DNA of 5,777 nucleotides from Clostridiales bacterium (GCA_012511925.1 JAAZFD010000077.1:1-5777); one strand, 5' to 3'. Counted from the stretch's first letter, positions 1 through 5,777 are shown. The notes: generated from the letters alone by a model not told the origin. Made by a program: numbers and translations.

Positions 1-1148
1 ATGCTTATGGCGGAGAAGGCTTTATGCGTTCGGATTCCTATGTAGATGGCATAGGTGAAGTTCCTCACGAAAACCTGCTATACAGCCCCGCAATCACTAT
101 TCCAAGGATTATGCAGAATATGACGCTTTCGTTTAGGGCGAAGGCATCAGATTACATTTGGCATTACGAGCAATTTACTGTCTATGTGGGAGATAGCCTC
201 AACCATTTGGAAGGTAAGTTAGCAAGAATAACGACTGGCGATTACCTACGCTACACGGTTGATTTATCAGATTTCAAGGGCGACACGATTTACATTGTAT
301 TTCGACATGACTTCAATGATGCGCAATCCTCTCTTTGCCTTGACGATGTAGAGCTTTACGCAACGATAGTTCCGCCTGTGATTTCTAAACTTACTTATTA
401 TGTGAATGGCGAGCAGTACGCACAATTCGAGTATGAAGAGGGCGAAACGATTACACCCATAGACGGGCCTTCTGAAGTTGGCTACACTTTTTCGGGCTGG
501 CAGGGTTTACCAGAGGTAATGCCTGCAAACGATGTTAATGTTACAGGTACTTTCACGAAAAACATATATACGGTAACTTTTTGGGATAGTATTTCCGAAT
601 CTGCCATATCAACCGCAAAAATCGAACATGGCGAAGTTATTGTTGAATTCCCACAATTACCCGAGCATGAGGGCTATGATTTTACAGGTTGGGATTACGA
701 TAACAGCCCAGTAACAAGCGATATTACCATTACCGCATTGTATGAGGTTAAAACATTTACGGTAACGTTCATAAGCGGAGTTGACGGCACTACGATTTCA
801 ACAAGTATAATTGATTATGGCAAAATAGTTTCCGAGTTCCCCGAGCCGCCTACGCTTGACAGGTTTGTTTTTGTAGATTGGGATTACGATGGTTCGGCTG
901 TCTTTGTGGACATTACAATTACTGCAAACTATCTTGAAGTGGGCGACGTAAACGGCGATGGCGTTATCAACACAGGCGATGCTGTGCTTATCCTTAAAGG
1001 TATAACGGGCAATAGCCTTACCCCACAGCAGGATAGCTTAGCAGACTTCAATAATGATGGCAAGGTGAATACAGGTGATGCTGTTGGTATTTTAACCTTT
1101 ATTATCAGCAAAACAAGGGGTATAAAGCCCAAAATGAACATAAGCTAA
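1..1148 (+). CDS. Secreted modular protein (3' part): anchor-J/cleaved-adhesin-like domain, three InlB B-type repeats, C-terminal dockerin
   Basis: The frame is open to the left edge, with its first full codon at 3, so the gene starts upstream. The ATG at 24 lies inside the first domain, has no signal peptide after it and is unlikely to be the start. Counting from that Met, residues 1-113 resemble the end of a choice-of-anchor-J/cleaved-adhesin beta-sandwich (LLYSPAITIP, LSFRAKA, YTVDLSDFKGDTIYIVFRH, LCLDDVELYA). Three repeats of about 62 residues follow (119-180, 181-242, 244-305) of the Listeria-Bacteroides/InlB B type, with GYTFSGW and GYDFTGW cores; the third is diverged (FVFVDW). Residues 306-365 are a type I dockerin with two complete calcium loops, DVNGDGVINTGD (308-319) and DFNNDGKVNTGD (341-352). 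A short basic tail ends the protein. By family knowledge this is an extracellular protein docked to a cohesin partner or the cell surface. The catalytic or binding module, if any, lies outside the window, so substrate and role are unknown. Confidence 0.88.
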   Translation, partial: AYGGEGFMRSDSYVDGIGEVPHENLLYSPAITIPRIMQNMTLSFRAKASDYIWHYEQFTVYVGDSLNHLEGKLARITTGDYLRYTVDLSDFKGDTIYIVFRHDFNDAQSSLCLDDVELYATIVPPVISKLTYYVNGEQYAQFEYEEGETITPIDGPSEVGYTFSGWQGLPEVMPANDVNVTGTFTKNIYTVTFWDSISESAISTAKIEHGEVIVEFPQLPEHEGYDFTGWDYDNSPVTSDITITALYEVKTFTVTFISGVDGTTISTSIIDYGKIVSEFPEPPTLDRFVFVDWDYDGSAVFVDITITANYLEVGDVNGDGVINTGDAVLILKGITGNSLTPQQDSLADFNNDGKVNTGDAVGILTFIISKTRGIKPKMNIS

Positions 1149-1166
1149 TATTACTTACCCTTTATT

Positions 1167-1202
1167 AAAAGCTAAATTTGTAACTTCAAGTTTAGCTTTT
1201 TT
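1167..1202 (+). terminator. Rho-independent terminator, probably bidirectional
   Basis: A 14-bp stem (1167-1180 with 1187-1200, one T-G wobble) encloses the 6-nt loop TAACTT, and a run of six T residues ends at 1202. It starts 18 nt after the stop codon of the dockerin protein gene. The arms begin with AAAA and end with TTTT, so the opposite strand also reads as a hairpin followed by TTTTAATAAA. It could therefore stop the leftward transcript of the phosphorylase-lipid kinase operon, which ends at 1285. The stem is AT-rich but long. Confidence 0.85.
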
Positions 1203-1228
1203 GTGTTTACGCTTAAAGGAGAAGGAAT

Positions 1229-1288
1229 ATGCAAAGAAACAAGGACTACAAAGCCCGAAATGCTTTGACCAACCCTTTTAGAAGCTAA
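1229..1288 (+). CDS. Possible 19-residue small ORF with strong ribosome site
   Basis: The ORF is ATG plus 18 codons and TAA, encoding MQRNKDYKARNALTNPFRS. An AGGAG at 1217-1221 sits 7 nt before the ATG inside the purine-rich stretch AAAGGAGAAGGAAT, which is as good a ribosome site as any in the window. The peptide is basic and polar, has no membrane segment or signal sequence, and I do not recognise it. It lies just after the terminator and no promoter is evident, so expression would need readthrough or an unseen start. Its last four bases overlap the end of the convergent lipid kinase gene. It could be a microprotein, the remnant of a lost gene start, or chance. Confidence 0.3.
   Translation: MQRNKDYKARNALTNPFRS
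1249..1267. other. Small perfect hairpin between convergent genes
   Basis: CAAAGC (1249-1254) and GCTTTG (1262-1267) form a 6-bp perfect stem around a 7-nt loop. It lies inside the small ORF and 18 nt past the stop of the leftward lipid kinase gene. No run of T follows directly on either strand, so it is a poor terminator by itself. It may add structure to the 3' end of the leftward mRNA. Confidence 0.3.
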
Positions 1289-2172
1289 GTTGGATTAGAG
1301 ATAACTTCTAATATTGCTTTTTCTATTTCTATTGTGATATTTTCTTTTGTTTGAAAGATTTCACCGTCTATGTTTAGGTTTATTTCTTCCGAGTTTTCAA
1401 CTACTATTTTCTTAGCGGAGAAAATCTCAACATACTTCTTGAACCTTATGTGTTTGCCCTTAAAAATAGACGGAAACAGGAACAAAATACCTAAGTTGCT
1501 TATGTTTCTAACAAGGCATACGTGAAGCTGTCCGTCTGTTAACTCTGCCATAGGAAGAATTTGAAGCCCTCCGCCATAGCATTTTCCCTTACCCATTGCA
1601 AGGAGCACCAGATTTCTTGTGTATCTCACATCATCAATAACTATATCGAACTTGCGCTTTTTATAGCTAAACAGTGTTACCAGAGTTCCAAATAAGTACG
1701 AAAATTTGTTTTTGATTGTTTTTTTAATCCTGTTTGTTCGCATTGCGACTTCGGTATCAAAGCCTACGCTTGCAATATTGAATATGTTGTAACCGTTTAT
1801 CTTGCCAACATCGACCACCTTTGTGTTTCCCATGAGGATAACGTCTAAGGCTTCTTCTACTTTTTGTGGGATGCCCAAAGCCTTAGAGTAGTCGTTTCCT
1901 GTTCCGCAAGGCAAAACACCTAAAACTCCCCTACCCTTGTTTATTATTCCTTTTGCTACTTCGTTTACTGTTCCATCACCGCCAACTGCAACAATAATTC
2001 TATACTCGTCAATGCTGTTTTGCGCAATTGTAGTTGCTTCCTTGGGTGCATTTGTGAAAATAATCTTATATTCTATATCCTCACGTTTCATTCTTTCTTC
2101 TATTAGTTTAACGCTTTTCTTTGCCTTTCCTGCTCCTGCTGTGGGGTTTACGATAAAAAGTAGCTTTTCCAA
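1285..2172 (-). CDS. DagK/YegS/BmrU-family lipid kinase (diacylglycerol kinase-like)
   Basis: A 295-residue protein of usual family length. It has the diacylglycerol kinase catalytic fold, which phosphorylates diacylglycerol or a related lipid with ATP at the membrane's inner face and feeds phospholipid recycling. Visible motifs, numbered from the chosen start: NPTAGAGKA (9-17), GGDGTVNE (64-71, the nucleotide-binding signature), PCGTGND (88-94), SVGFD (135-139), GGG (200-202), LTDGQL (211-216) and NIDGE (267-271). In characterised relatives the Asp of DGE is the catalytic base. The longest ORF starts at a TTG at 2184, but GGAGG at 2178-2182 lies inside its first codons and points to the TTG at 2170-2172. 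That start gives the typical family beginning (EKLLFIVNPTAG). No in-frame ATG precedes the NPTAG motif. The gene follows the phosphorylase by 27 nt, so the two are probably co-transcribed. Lipid specificity cannot be read from sequence. The usual Asn of the 'ANG' motif before GGG appears to be Lys195. Confidence 0.9.
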   Translation of the reverse strand: MEKLLFIVNPTAGAGKAKKSVKLIEERMKREDIEYKIIFTNAPKEATTIAQNSIDEYRIIVAVGGDGTVNEVAKGIINKGRGVLGVLPCGTGNDYSKALGIPQKVEEALDVILMGNTKVVDVGKINGYNIFNIASVGFDTEVAMRTNRIKKTIKNKFSYLFGTLVTLFSYKKRKFDIVIDDVRYTRNLVLLAMGKGKCYGGGLQILPMAELTDGQLHVCLVRNISNLGILFLFPSIFKGKHIRFKKYVEIFSAKKIVVENSEEINLNIDGEIFQTKENITIEIEKAILEVISNPT

Positions 2173-2177
2173 ATGTT

Positions 2178-2182
2178 CCTCC
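2178..2182 (-). promoter_or_regulatory. Ribosome binding site that sets a TTG start
   Basis: The minus strand reads GGAGG, then 5 nt (AACAT), then TTG at 2172-2170. The alternative TTG at 2184-2182 overlaps this site and has no ribosome site of its own, only A/T-rich sequence upstream. This places the lipid kinase start at 2172. Confidence 0.75.
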
Positions 2183-2199
2183 AAATTTTTTCGGCTGTA

Positions 2200-3039
2200 T
2201 TATTCTATAATTTCTCCGATGTTTACAATCGCTTGGCAAAGTAGGCGTTGCAATCTTTCGCCTGATGTGTTCATTGCTAATTGCACCTCGTCATGTGAAA
2301 GCAAACTGTCGCTTAGTCCTGCGGCAGCATTTGAAACACAGCTGATTCCGCAAACTCGCATTCCACAATGCCTTGCCGTTATTACTTCGCAAACCGTACT
2401 CATTCCAACTGCATCTGCGCCCAAAGCCTTTAGCAATCGAATCTCTGCAGGGCTTTCGTATGAGTGGCCTGTAAGCTGTACGTATATTCCACGCTTGATT
2501 TCTTGATTCATCTGCTTTGAAGCACTTAGTATGGCTTGCTTTAGCTCTGTGTCGTATGCCTGTGTCATATCGGGAAATCTAGTGCCTAATTCGTCTAAGT
2601 TTGGCCCAATCAAAGGCGATGGCACGAAAAGGCTGATATGGTCGTCTATCAACATGAAGTCGCCTGCTGAAAACTTTTCGTTAATTCCACCTGAAGCATT
2701 TGTTACGAAAAGCACCTCCGCTCCCATTAAGCGCATAAGCCTTATAGGCAAAACTACATCCTCCATAGTGTAGCCTTCGTAGTAATGCACCCTGCCCTGC
2801 ATAATAATTAGCGGTATATCGTTGATATACCCTAACACAAAGCGTCCAGTATGTCCCTCTACTGTTGAAACGGGAAAGCCCTCAATTTCGTTATAGTTTA
2901 TTGTGGTTTCGATTTCTATTGAATCCGCAAAACCTCCTAAGCCAGAGCCTAAAACGAGTGCGATTTTGGGAATAAATTCGGTCTTTTGCCTAATTTGCAT
3001 TAAACAGTTATCTAATCTTGATTGCATTTTATTTTTCAT
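2200..3039 (-). CDS. punA: Purine-nucleoside phosphorylase (trimeric, inosine/guanosine type)
   Basis: A 279-residue cytoplasmic enzyme of the PNP/MTAP (NP-II) family. It cleaves purine (deoxy)nucleosides with phosphate to free base and (deoxy)ribose-1-phosphate in purine salvage. Motifs: LGSGLG (30-35, phosphate loop), EGHTGR (61-66), QGRVHYYEGY (81-90), TNASGGIN (113-120), DDHI (132-135), TRFPDM (153-158), SYESPAE (193-199), VGMSTVCE (211-218) and SNAAAG (236-241), plus SHDEV (248-252). Glu195 and Asn237 match the base-contacting Glu and Asn of human PNP, which supports 6-oxopurine (inosine, guanosine) specificity. The ATG at 3039 has AGGAGG at 3048-3053, 8 nt upstream, and the start is secure. 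The gene is first in a two-gene unit with the lipid kinase and divergent from uvrB. Two oddities: the usual GP before S-Y-E-S is G-His192, and the usual Pro of STVPE is Cys217. It is still expected to be functional because all other motifs are intact. Confidence 0.95.
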   Translation of the reverse strand: MKNKMQSRLDNCLMQIRQKTEFIPKIALVLGSGLGGFADSIEIETTINYNEIEGFPVSTVEGHTGRFVLGYINDIPLIIMQGRVHYYEGYTMEDVVLPIRLMRLMGAEVLFVTNASGGINEKFSAGDFMLIDDHISLFVPSPLIGPNLDELGTRFPDMTQAYDTELKQAILSASKQMNQEIKRGIYVQLTGHSYESPAEIRLLKALGADAVGMSTVCEVITARHCGMRVCGISCVSNAAAGLSDSLLSHDEVQLAMNTSGERLQRLLCQAIVNIGEIIE

Positions 3040-3068
3040 GGGGTCAACCTCCTAAAAAGTCTTAACTT

Positions 3069-3077
3069 ATTATAGCA
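3069..3077 (-). promoter_or_regulatory. Extended -10 promoter of the phosphorylase-lipid kinase operon
   Basis: The minus strand reads TGC-TATAAT, a perfect -10 hexamer (3074-3069) with an extended-TG element (3077-3075). No convincing -35 lies 16-18 nt upstream (TACCGT at 17 nt), which fits an extended -10 promoter or one that needs an activator. The predicted start near 3062 gives a leader of about 22 nt. The inverted repeat 3078-3106 abuts it directly. Confidence 0.7.
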
Positions 3078-3106
3078 TCAAACGAGGCAAAACGGTAGTC
3101 GTTTGA
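3078..3106. repeat. Inverted repeat with three AAACG half-sites; candidate operator
   Basis: TCAAACGA (3078-3085) and TCGTTTGA (3099-3106) are perfect 8-bp inverted arms with a 13-bp spacer. A third copy, AAACG at 3090-3094, lies within the spacer. The AAACG cores start at 3080, 3090 and, inverted, 3100, exactly one helical turn apart. The element covers about -16 to -44 of the leftward promoter and lies 11 bp upstream of the uvrB -35. It looks like a binding site for a regulator. No regulator is known from the sequence alone. It could instead form an RNA hairpin only if transcribed, which the predicted starts do not suggest. Confidence 0.55.
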
Positions 3107-3117
3107 AAATTCCTTGC

Positions 3118-3146
3118 TTGCAATTGCACGAATGTTCTGTTATTAT
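3118..3146 (+). promoter_or_regulatory. Sigma-A-type promoter of uvrB-uvrA
   Basis: TTGCAA (3118-3123) and TATTAT (3141-3146) are separated by the optimal 17 bp. A TG dinucleotide one base before the -10 (3138-3139) adds an extended -10 element. The predicted start is near 3153, giving a leader of about 43 nt before the uvrB ATG at 3196. A shifted -35 (TTGCTT, 3114-3119) is a weaker alternative. Confidence 0.7.
3119..3128. repeat. 10-bp perfect palindrome over the uvrB -35
   Basis: TGCAATTGCA is its own reverse complement and overlaps five of the six bases of the predicted -35 hexamer. A related sequence, TGCAATTA, occurs at 3173-3180 near the ribosome site. This may be a repressor site, but part of the palindrome is the promoter itself, so it may be coincidence. 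Confidence 0.35.
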
Positions 3147-3153
3147 TAGTAGG

Positions 3154-3178
3154 ATTGTAGAAAGTTAGCTTCTGCAAT
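3154..3178 (+). promoter_or_regulatory. 5' leader stem-loop of uvrB mRNA
   Basis: Bases 3154-3162 (ATTGTAGAA) pair with 3170-3178 (TTCTGCAAT) in a 9-bp stem with one T-G wobble and a 7-nt loop (3163-3169). It begins one or two bases after the predicted transcription start and ends 7 nt before the GGAG ribosome site. A stem at the very 5' end is a known way to stabilise mRNA. No T run follows, so it is not a terminator. Confidence 0.45.
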
Positions 3179-3185
3179 TACTTAT

Positions 3186-3189
3186 GGAG
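3186..3189 (+). promoter_or_regulatory. Ribosome binding site that sets the uvrB start
   Basis: GGAG lies 6 nt before the ATG at 3196. The earlier in-frame ATG at 3184 overlaps this site and has no ribosome site upstream (GCAATTACTT), so the four extra codons are probably leader. Confidence 0.75.
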
Positions 3190-3195
3190 ATAAAA

Positions 3196-5220
3196 ATGAA
3201 CGAATTTAAGATAGTATCGCCTTTTACACCTACGGGCGACCAGCCGCAGGCAATAGAAAAATTAGTAAATGGCTACATGCAGGGCAAAAAAAATCAAGTT
3301 TTGCTTGGCGTAACGGGTTCGGGCAAAACCTTTACTATGGCAAATGTTATAGAGCGTTTACAACAACCAACGCTTGTAATTGCGCACAATAAAACGCTTG
3401 CCGCCCAGCTTTGTTCTGAACTCAAAGCGTTTTTTCCCGATAGCATTGTAGAGTACTTTGTTTCGTATTACGATTATTATCAGCCGGAAGCCTATATTGC
3501 AACGACAGATACCTATATCGAAAAGGTTGCTACAATCAATGATGAGATAGACAAACTTCGCCATGCCGCAACCGCTGCGCTAAACGACAGAAGCGATGTA
3601 ATAATTGTTGCTTCGGTTTCGTGCATCTATGCGCTTGGCGACCCCGAGGAATACTTACGAATAAGCCTTTCTCTTATTCAAGGTACCGAGGTTGACAGAA
3701 ATGAAGTGCTAAGAAAATTGGTTGATTTGCAATACCAACGCAGCGATTTGGATTTCACGCGCGGAACGTTTCGGGTTCGTGGCGATGTGTTGGATATTTT
3801 CCCGATTTCAAGCTCTGAAAACTCCATAAGAATTCAGTTTTTTGGCGATGAGATAGACAGAATAAGCATGGTTGACCCCCTAACAGGCAAGGTTATAACC
3901 GATTTAGGCTTTATTATGATTTATCCTGCCTCGCACTATGCTACAGGCTATGAAAAGATGATTAAGGGACTTTGTGATATAGAAGCGGATATGAAAATTG
4001 CCGTTGAGCAGTTCAAAAAAGAAGGCAAACTGATAGAGGCTCAAAGAATCGAACAACGCAGCCGCTACGACTTAGAAATGATGCGAGAGGTTGGCTACTG
4101 TCAAGGTATTGAGAACTATTCAAGGTATTTTGATGGCAGAAAGCCAGGCGATCCTCCATATACGCTAATTGACTATTTTCCAGATGACTTTTTGATGATA
4201 ATAGACGAATCGCACGTAACTATTCCTCAAATCAGGGGAATGTACCTTGGCGATGCTTCGAGAAAAAAGGCACTTGTGGAGTACGGTTTCCGCCTGCCTG
4301 CGGCTTATGACAACCGACCATTGAAGTTCGATGAGTTCTTAAAGAAAACGGATAAGATGTTATACGTTAGTGCTACTCCTTCCAATTATGAAAAAGAGGC
4401 TTCGAATTTTGAAATTGCCGAGCAGCTTATTCGCCCCACTTGGTTGCTTGACCCAGAAATTGAGGTTCGACCAGTTGAGGGGCAAATAGATGACCTGTTG
4501 GGCGAGATTAGAATCACCGCAAACAATGGGTTGCGAACATTGGTTACAACGCTTACAAAGCGCATGGCGGAGAACCTAACTGAATATTTCGCTTCGATGG
4601 GGGTTAGGGTTCGCTATATGCATTCGGAAATCCAAACGATTGAACGCATGGAAATTATCAGGGATTTACGCTTGGGTGAGTTTGATGTGCTTGTGGGAAT
4701 CAACCTGTTAAGGGAGGGCTTAGACCTACCCGAAGTGGGGCTTATAGCGATTCTTGATGCGGATAAGGTTGGCTTTTTGCGCTCGGCAACCTCTTTGATT
4801 CAAACGAGTGGACGAGCTGCCCGAAATGCTGACGGCAGAGTTATTATGTACGCAGACAGCATTACCGACTCAATGCAACAGGCGATAGACGAAACCTCTC
4901 GCCGTAGAAGTTTTCAAATGGCGTATAATACCTTGCATGGCACAAAGCCTATGACTATTCAGAGAGAGGTTCACAAGGTCATAGAGATAGGCGGAAAATC
5001 ACGTTCTACAAAGGATAGAATGAGCGATGAGGAGCGCAGACAAAGAATTGAGGTTTTGCGTGAGGAGATGCAAAAGTGTGCAGCAGAGCTTGAATTTGAG
5101 CAAGCTGCAAAGCTAAGAAACGAGCTTTTCAAGCTCATTGGAAAAGATGTTGAGGAGAAAAAGCCAAAGCCGGGAACACCCGGTAGCAAGCGAAACGCAT
5201 ACGAGCGAAAGCGAAAGTAG
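3196..5220 (+). CDS. uvrB: Excinuclease ABC subunit B (UvrB)
   Basis: A 674-residue, full-length UvrB. It is the damage-verifying helicase-like subunit of nucleotide excision repair: UvrA loads it at lesions and it recruits UvrC. Numbered from the ATG at 3196 ([17 protein letters not shown], the family N-terminus): Walker A GVTGSGKT (38-45); beta-hairpin [10 protein letters not shown] (91-100) that clamps [19 protein letters not shown] helicase motif (337-340); [14 protein letters not shown] motif V; GRAAR motif VI with both arginines (540, 543); and a UVR coiled-coil motif (about 616-650) for UvrA/UvrC contact. A Lys/Pro/Arg-rich tail of about 20 residues follows. The gene is first in a unit with uvrA, which starts 3 nt after its stop. 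Oddities at normally near-invariant positions are Val111 (usual Asp after IEK), Val525 (usual Glu in DADKEG), Ala531-Thr532 (usual Glu-Arg in RSERS) and Ser538 (usual Ile in QTIGR). Core catalytic residues are intact. Confidence 0.98.
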   Translation: MNEFKIVSPFTPTGDQPQAIEKLVNGYMQGKKNQVLLGVTGSGKTFTMANVIERLQQPTLVIAHNKTLAAQLCSELKAFFPDSIVEYFVSYYDYYQPEAYIATTDTYIEKVATINDEIDKLRHAATAALNDRSDVIIVASVSCIYALGDPEEYLRISLSLIQGTEVDRNEVLRKLVDLQYQRSDLDFTRGTFRVRGDVLDIFPISSSENSIRIQFFGDEIDRISMVDPLTGKVITDLGFIMIYPASHYATGYEKMIKGLCDIEADMKIAVEQFKKEGKLIEAQRIEQRSRYDLEMMREVGYCQGIENYSRYFDGRKPGDPPYTLIDYFPDDFLMIIDESHVTIPQIRGMYLGDASRKKALVEYGFRLPAAYDNRPLKFDEFLKKTDKMLYVSATPSNYEKEASNFEIAEQLIRPTWLLDPEIEVRPVEGQIDDLLGEIRITANNGLRTLVTTLTKRMAENLTEYFASMGVRVRYMHSEIQTIERMEIIRDLRLGEFDVLVGINLLREGLDLPEVGLIAILDADKVGFLRSATSLIQTSGRAARNADGRVIMYADSITDSMQQAIDETSRRRSFQMAYNTLHGTKPMTIQREVHKVIEIGGKSRSTKDRMSDEERRQRIEVLREEMQKCAAELEFEQAAKLRNELFKLIGKDVEEKKPKPGTPGSKRNAYERKRK

Positions 5221-5223
5221 GAT

Positions 5224-5777
5224 ATGAACGAATATATAAGAATTACAGGTGCAAGGGAGCATAATCTGAAGGATATAAGCATCACCTTGCCAAGAAATAA
5301 ACTTATTGTATTTACAGGGCTATCCGGCTCTGGTAAATCATCATTGGCATTCGATACTATCTATGCAGAGGGACAAAGGCGTTACATGGAGTCCTTGTCT
5401 TCCTATGCACGAATGTTTTTGGGGCAGATGTCTAAGCCCGATGTGGATAATATTGAGGGGCTATCCCCTGCTATTTCGATAGACCAGAAAAGCACTTCAA
5501 ACAACCCGCGCTCAACTGTGGGAACGGTTACGGAGATTCACGACTATTTAAGGCTTTTATACGCAAGAATAGGCTTGCCCCATTGCCCACATTGCGGCAG
5601 GGTAATCGAAAAGCAGCCCATAGACAGGGTTGTAGAGCAGGTGCTAAACTTAGGAAACGGCACTAAAATTCAGATATTAGCTCCAGCTATTCGTGGCAGA
5701 AAGGGCGAATATGCAAAGCTGTTCGAGCAGATTAAGCGTGATGGCTATGTTAGGGTAATGGTGGATTCTGTCGTTTA
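5224..5777 (+). CDS. uvrA: Excinuclease ABC subunit A (UvrA), N-terminal part
   Basis: The first 184 codons of UvrA, running off the right edge; the family is usually about 940 residues. UvrA is the dimeric ABC-type ATPase that finds DNA damage and loads UvrB. Visible: the start [18 protein letters not shown], Walker [10 protein letters not shown] (32-40), the family signature [20 protein letters not shown] (42-61), Q-loop region [12 protein letters not shown] (81-92) and [20 protein letters not shown] (94-113). CPHC (121-124) begins the first zinc module, and its partner cysteines would lie downstream. The ATG at 5224 is 3 nt after the uvrB stop. Only a short AGGA sits 1-2 nt before it, too close for a good ribosome site, so translation is probably coupled to uvrB. 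No other start preserves the family N-terminus. Confidence 0.97.
   Translation, partial: MNEYIRITGAREHNLKDISITLPRNKLIVFTGLSGSGKSSLAFDTIYAEGQRRYMESLSSYARMFLGQMSKPDVDNIEGLSPAISIDQKSTSNNPRSTVGTVTEIHDYLRLLYARIGLPHCPHCGRVIEKQPIDRVVEQVLNLGNGTKIQILAPAIRGRKGEYAKLFEQIKRDGYVRVMVDSVV

Noticed and set aside
24..26. ATG at 24 as the start of the dockerin protein, with GGAGAAGG upstream
   Set aside because: The frame stays open to the window edge, the residues before it fit the same adhesin-like domain, and no signal peptide follows the ATG.
929..1141. 70-codon minus-strand ORF opposite the dockerin region
   Set aside because: It mirrors the repeated dockerin calcium loops and has no independent support.
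1937..2506. 189-codon plus-strand ORF
   Set aside because: It lies antisense across the lipid kinase and phosphorylase genes, matches no family and has a composition typical of a shadow frame.
2531..2773. 80-codon plus-strand ORF inside the phosphorylase gene
   Set aside because: It is antisense to a well-supported gene and has no recognisable domain.
3130..3137. GAATGTTC as a LexA/DinR box for uvrB
   Set aside because: The Gram-positive box needs GAAC-N4-GTTC; here the half-sites touch with no spacer and one is imperfect.
3184..3186. First ATG of the uvrB frame as the start
   Set aside because: It overlaps the GGAG that serves the ATG at 3196 and has no ribosome site; family N-termini begin at the second ATG.
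3358..3564. 68-codon minus-strand ORF inside uvrB
   Set aside because: It is antisense to highly conserved UvrB coding sequence and is best explained as a chance open frame.
4971..5285. 104-codon minus-strand ORF spanning the uvrB-uvrA junction
   Set aside because: It is Ser/Phe-rich shadow sequence opposite two clearly real genes, with no ribosome site reason to keep it.

Overview
The window looks like a chromosomal segment from a low-to-moderate GC, Gram-positive-type bacterium, most likely a Clostridia/Oscillospirales-like gut or rumen Firmicute. This is an inference from four things: strong AGGAGG-type ribosome sites, TTG start usage, the uvrB-uvrA gene order, and a secreted protein that combines InlB-type B-repeats with a type I dockerin. 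No tRNA, rRNA, CRISPR array, insertion sequence or phage gene is visible.

Left part (1-1200, + strand): the 3' end of a gene for an extracellular modular protein. It carries a choice-of-anchor-J/cleaved-adhesin-like domain, three Listeria-Bacteroides (InlB B-type) repeats and a C-terminal dockerin. A strong AT-rich hairpin with T runs on both sides follows it and can terminate transcription from both directions. Between that hairpin and the next gene lies a 19-codon ORF with an excellent ribosome site but no visible promoter.

Middle part (1285-3077, - strand): a two-gene operon, read right to left, of purine-nucleoside phosphorylase followed 27 nt later by a DagK/YegS-type lipid kinase. Its promoter is an extended -10 at 3069-3077. 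The lipid kinase starts at a TTG that is set by a GGAGG site, four codons inside the longest ORF.

Right part (3118-5777, + strand): the divergent uvrB-uvrA nucleotide excision repair operon. uvrB is complete and uvrA runs off the window end 184 codons in. The 156-bp divergent control region contains two good promoters. Between them are three AAACG half-sites spaced exactly 10 bp apart, the third inverted; the outer two form a perfect 8-bp inverted repeat. A 10-bp palindrome overlaps the uvrB -35, and a 9-bp stem-loop sits at the predicted 5' end of the uvrB mRNA. No canonical Gram-positive LexA box is seen.

The gene content is mostly ordinary housekeeping plus one surface or secreted protein. 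The parts most worth a second look are the patterned divergent promoter region and several substitutions at highly conserved positions in UvrB and the phosphorylase. I do not see a convincing new multi-gene system.
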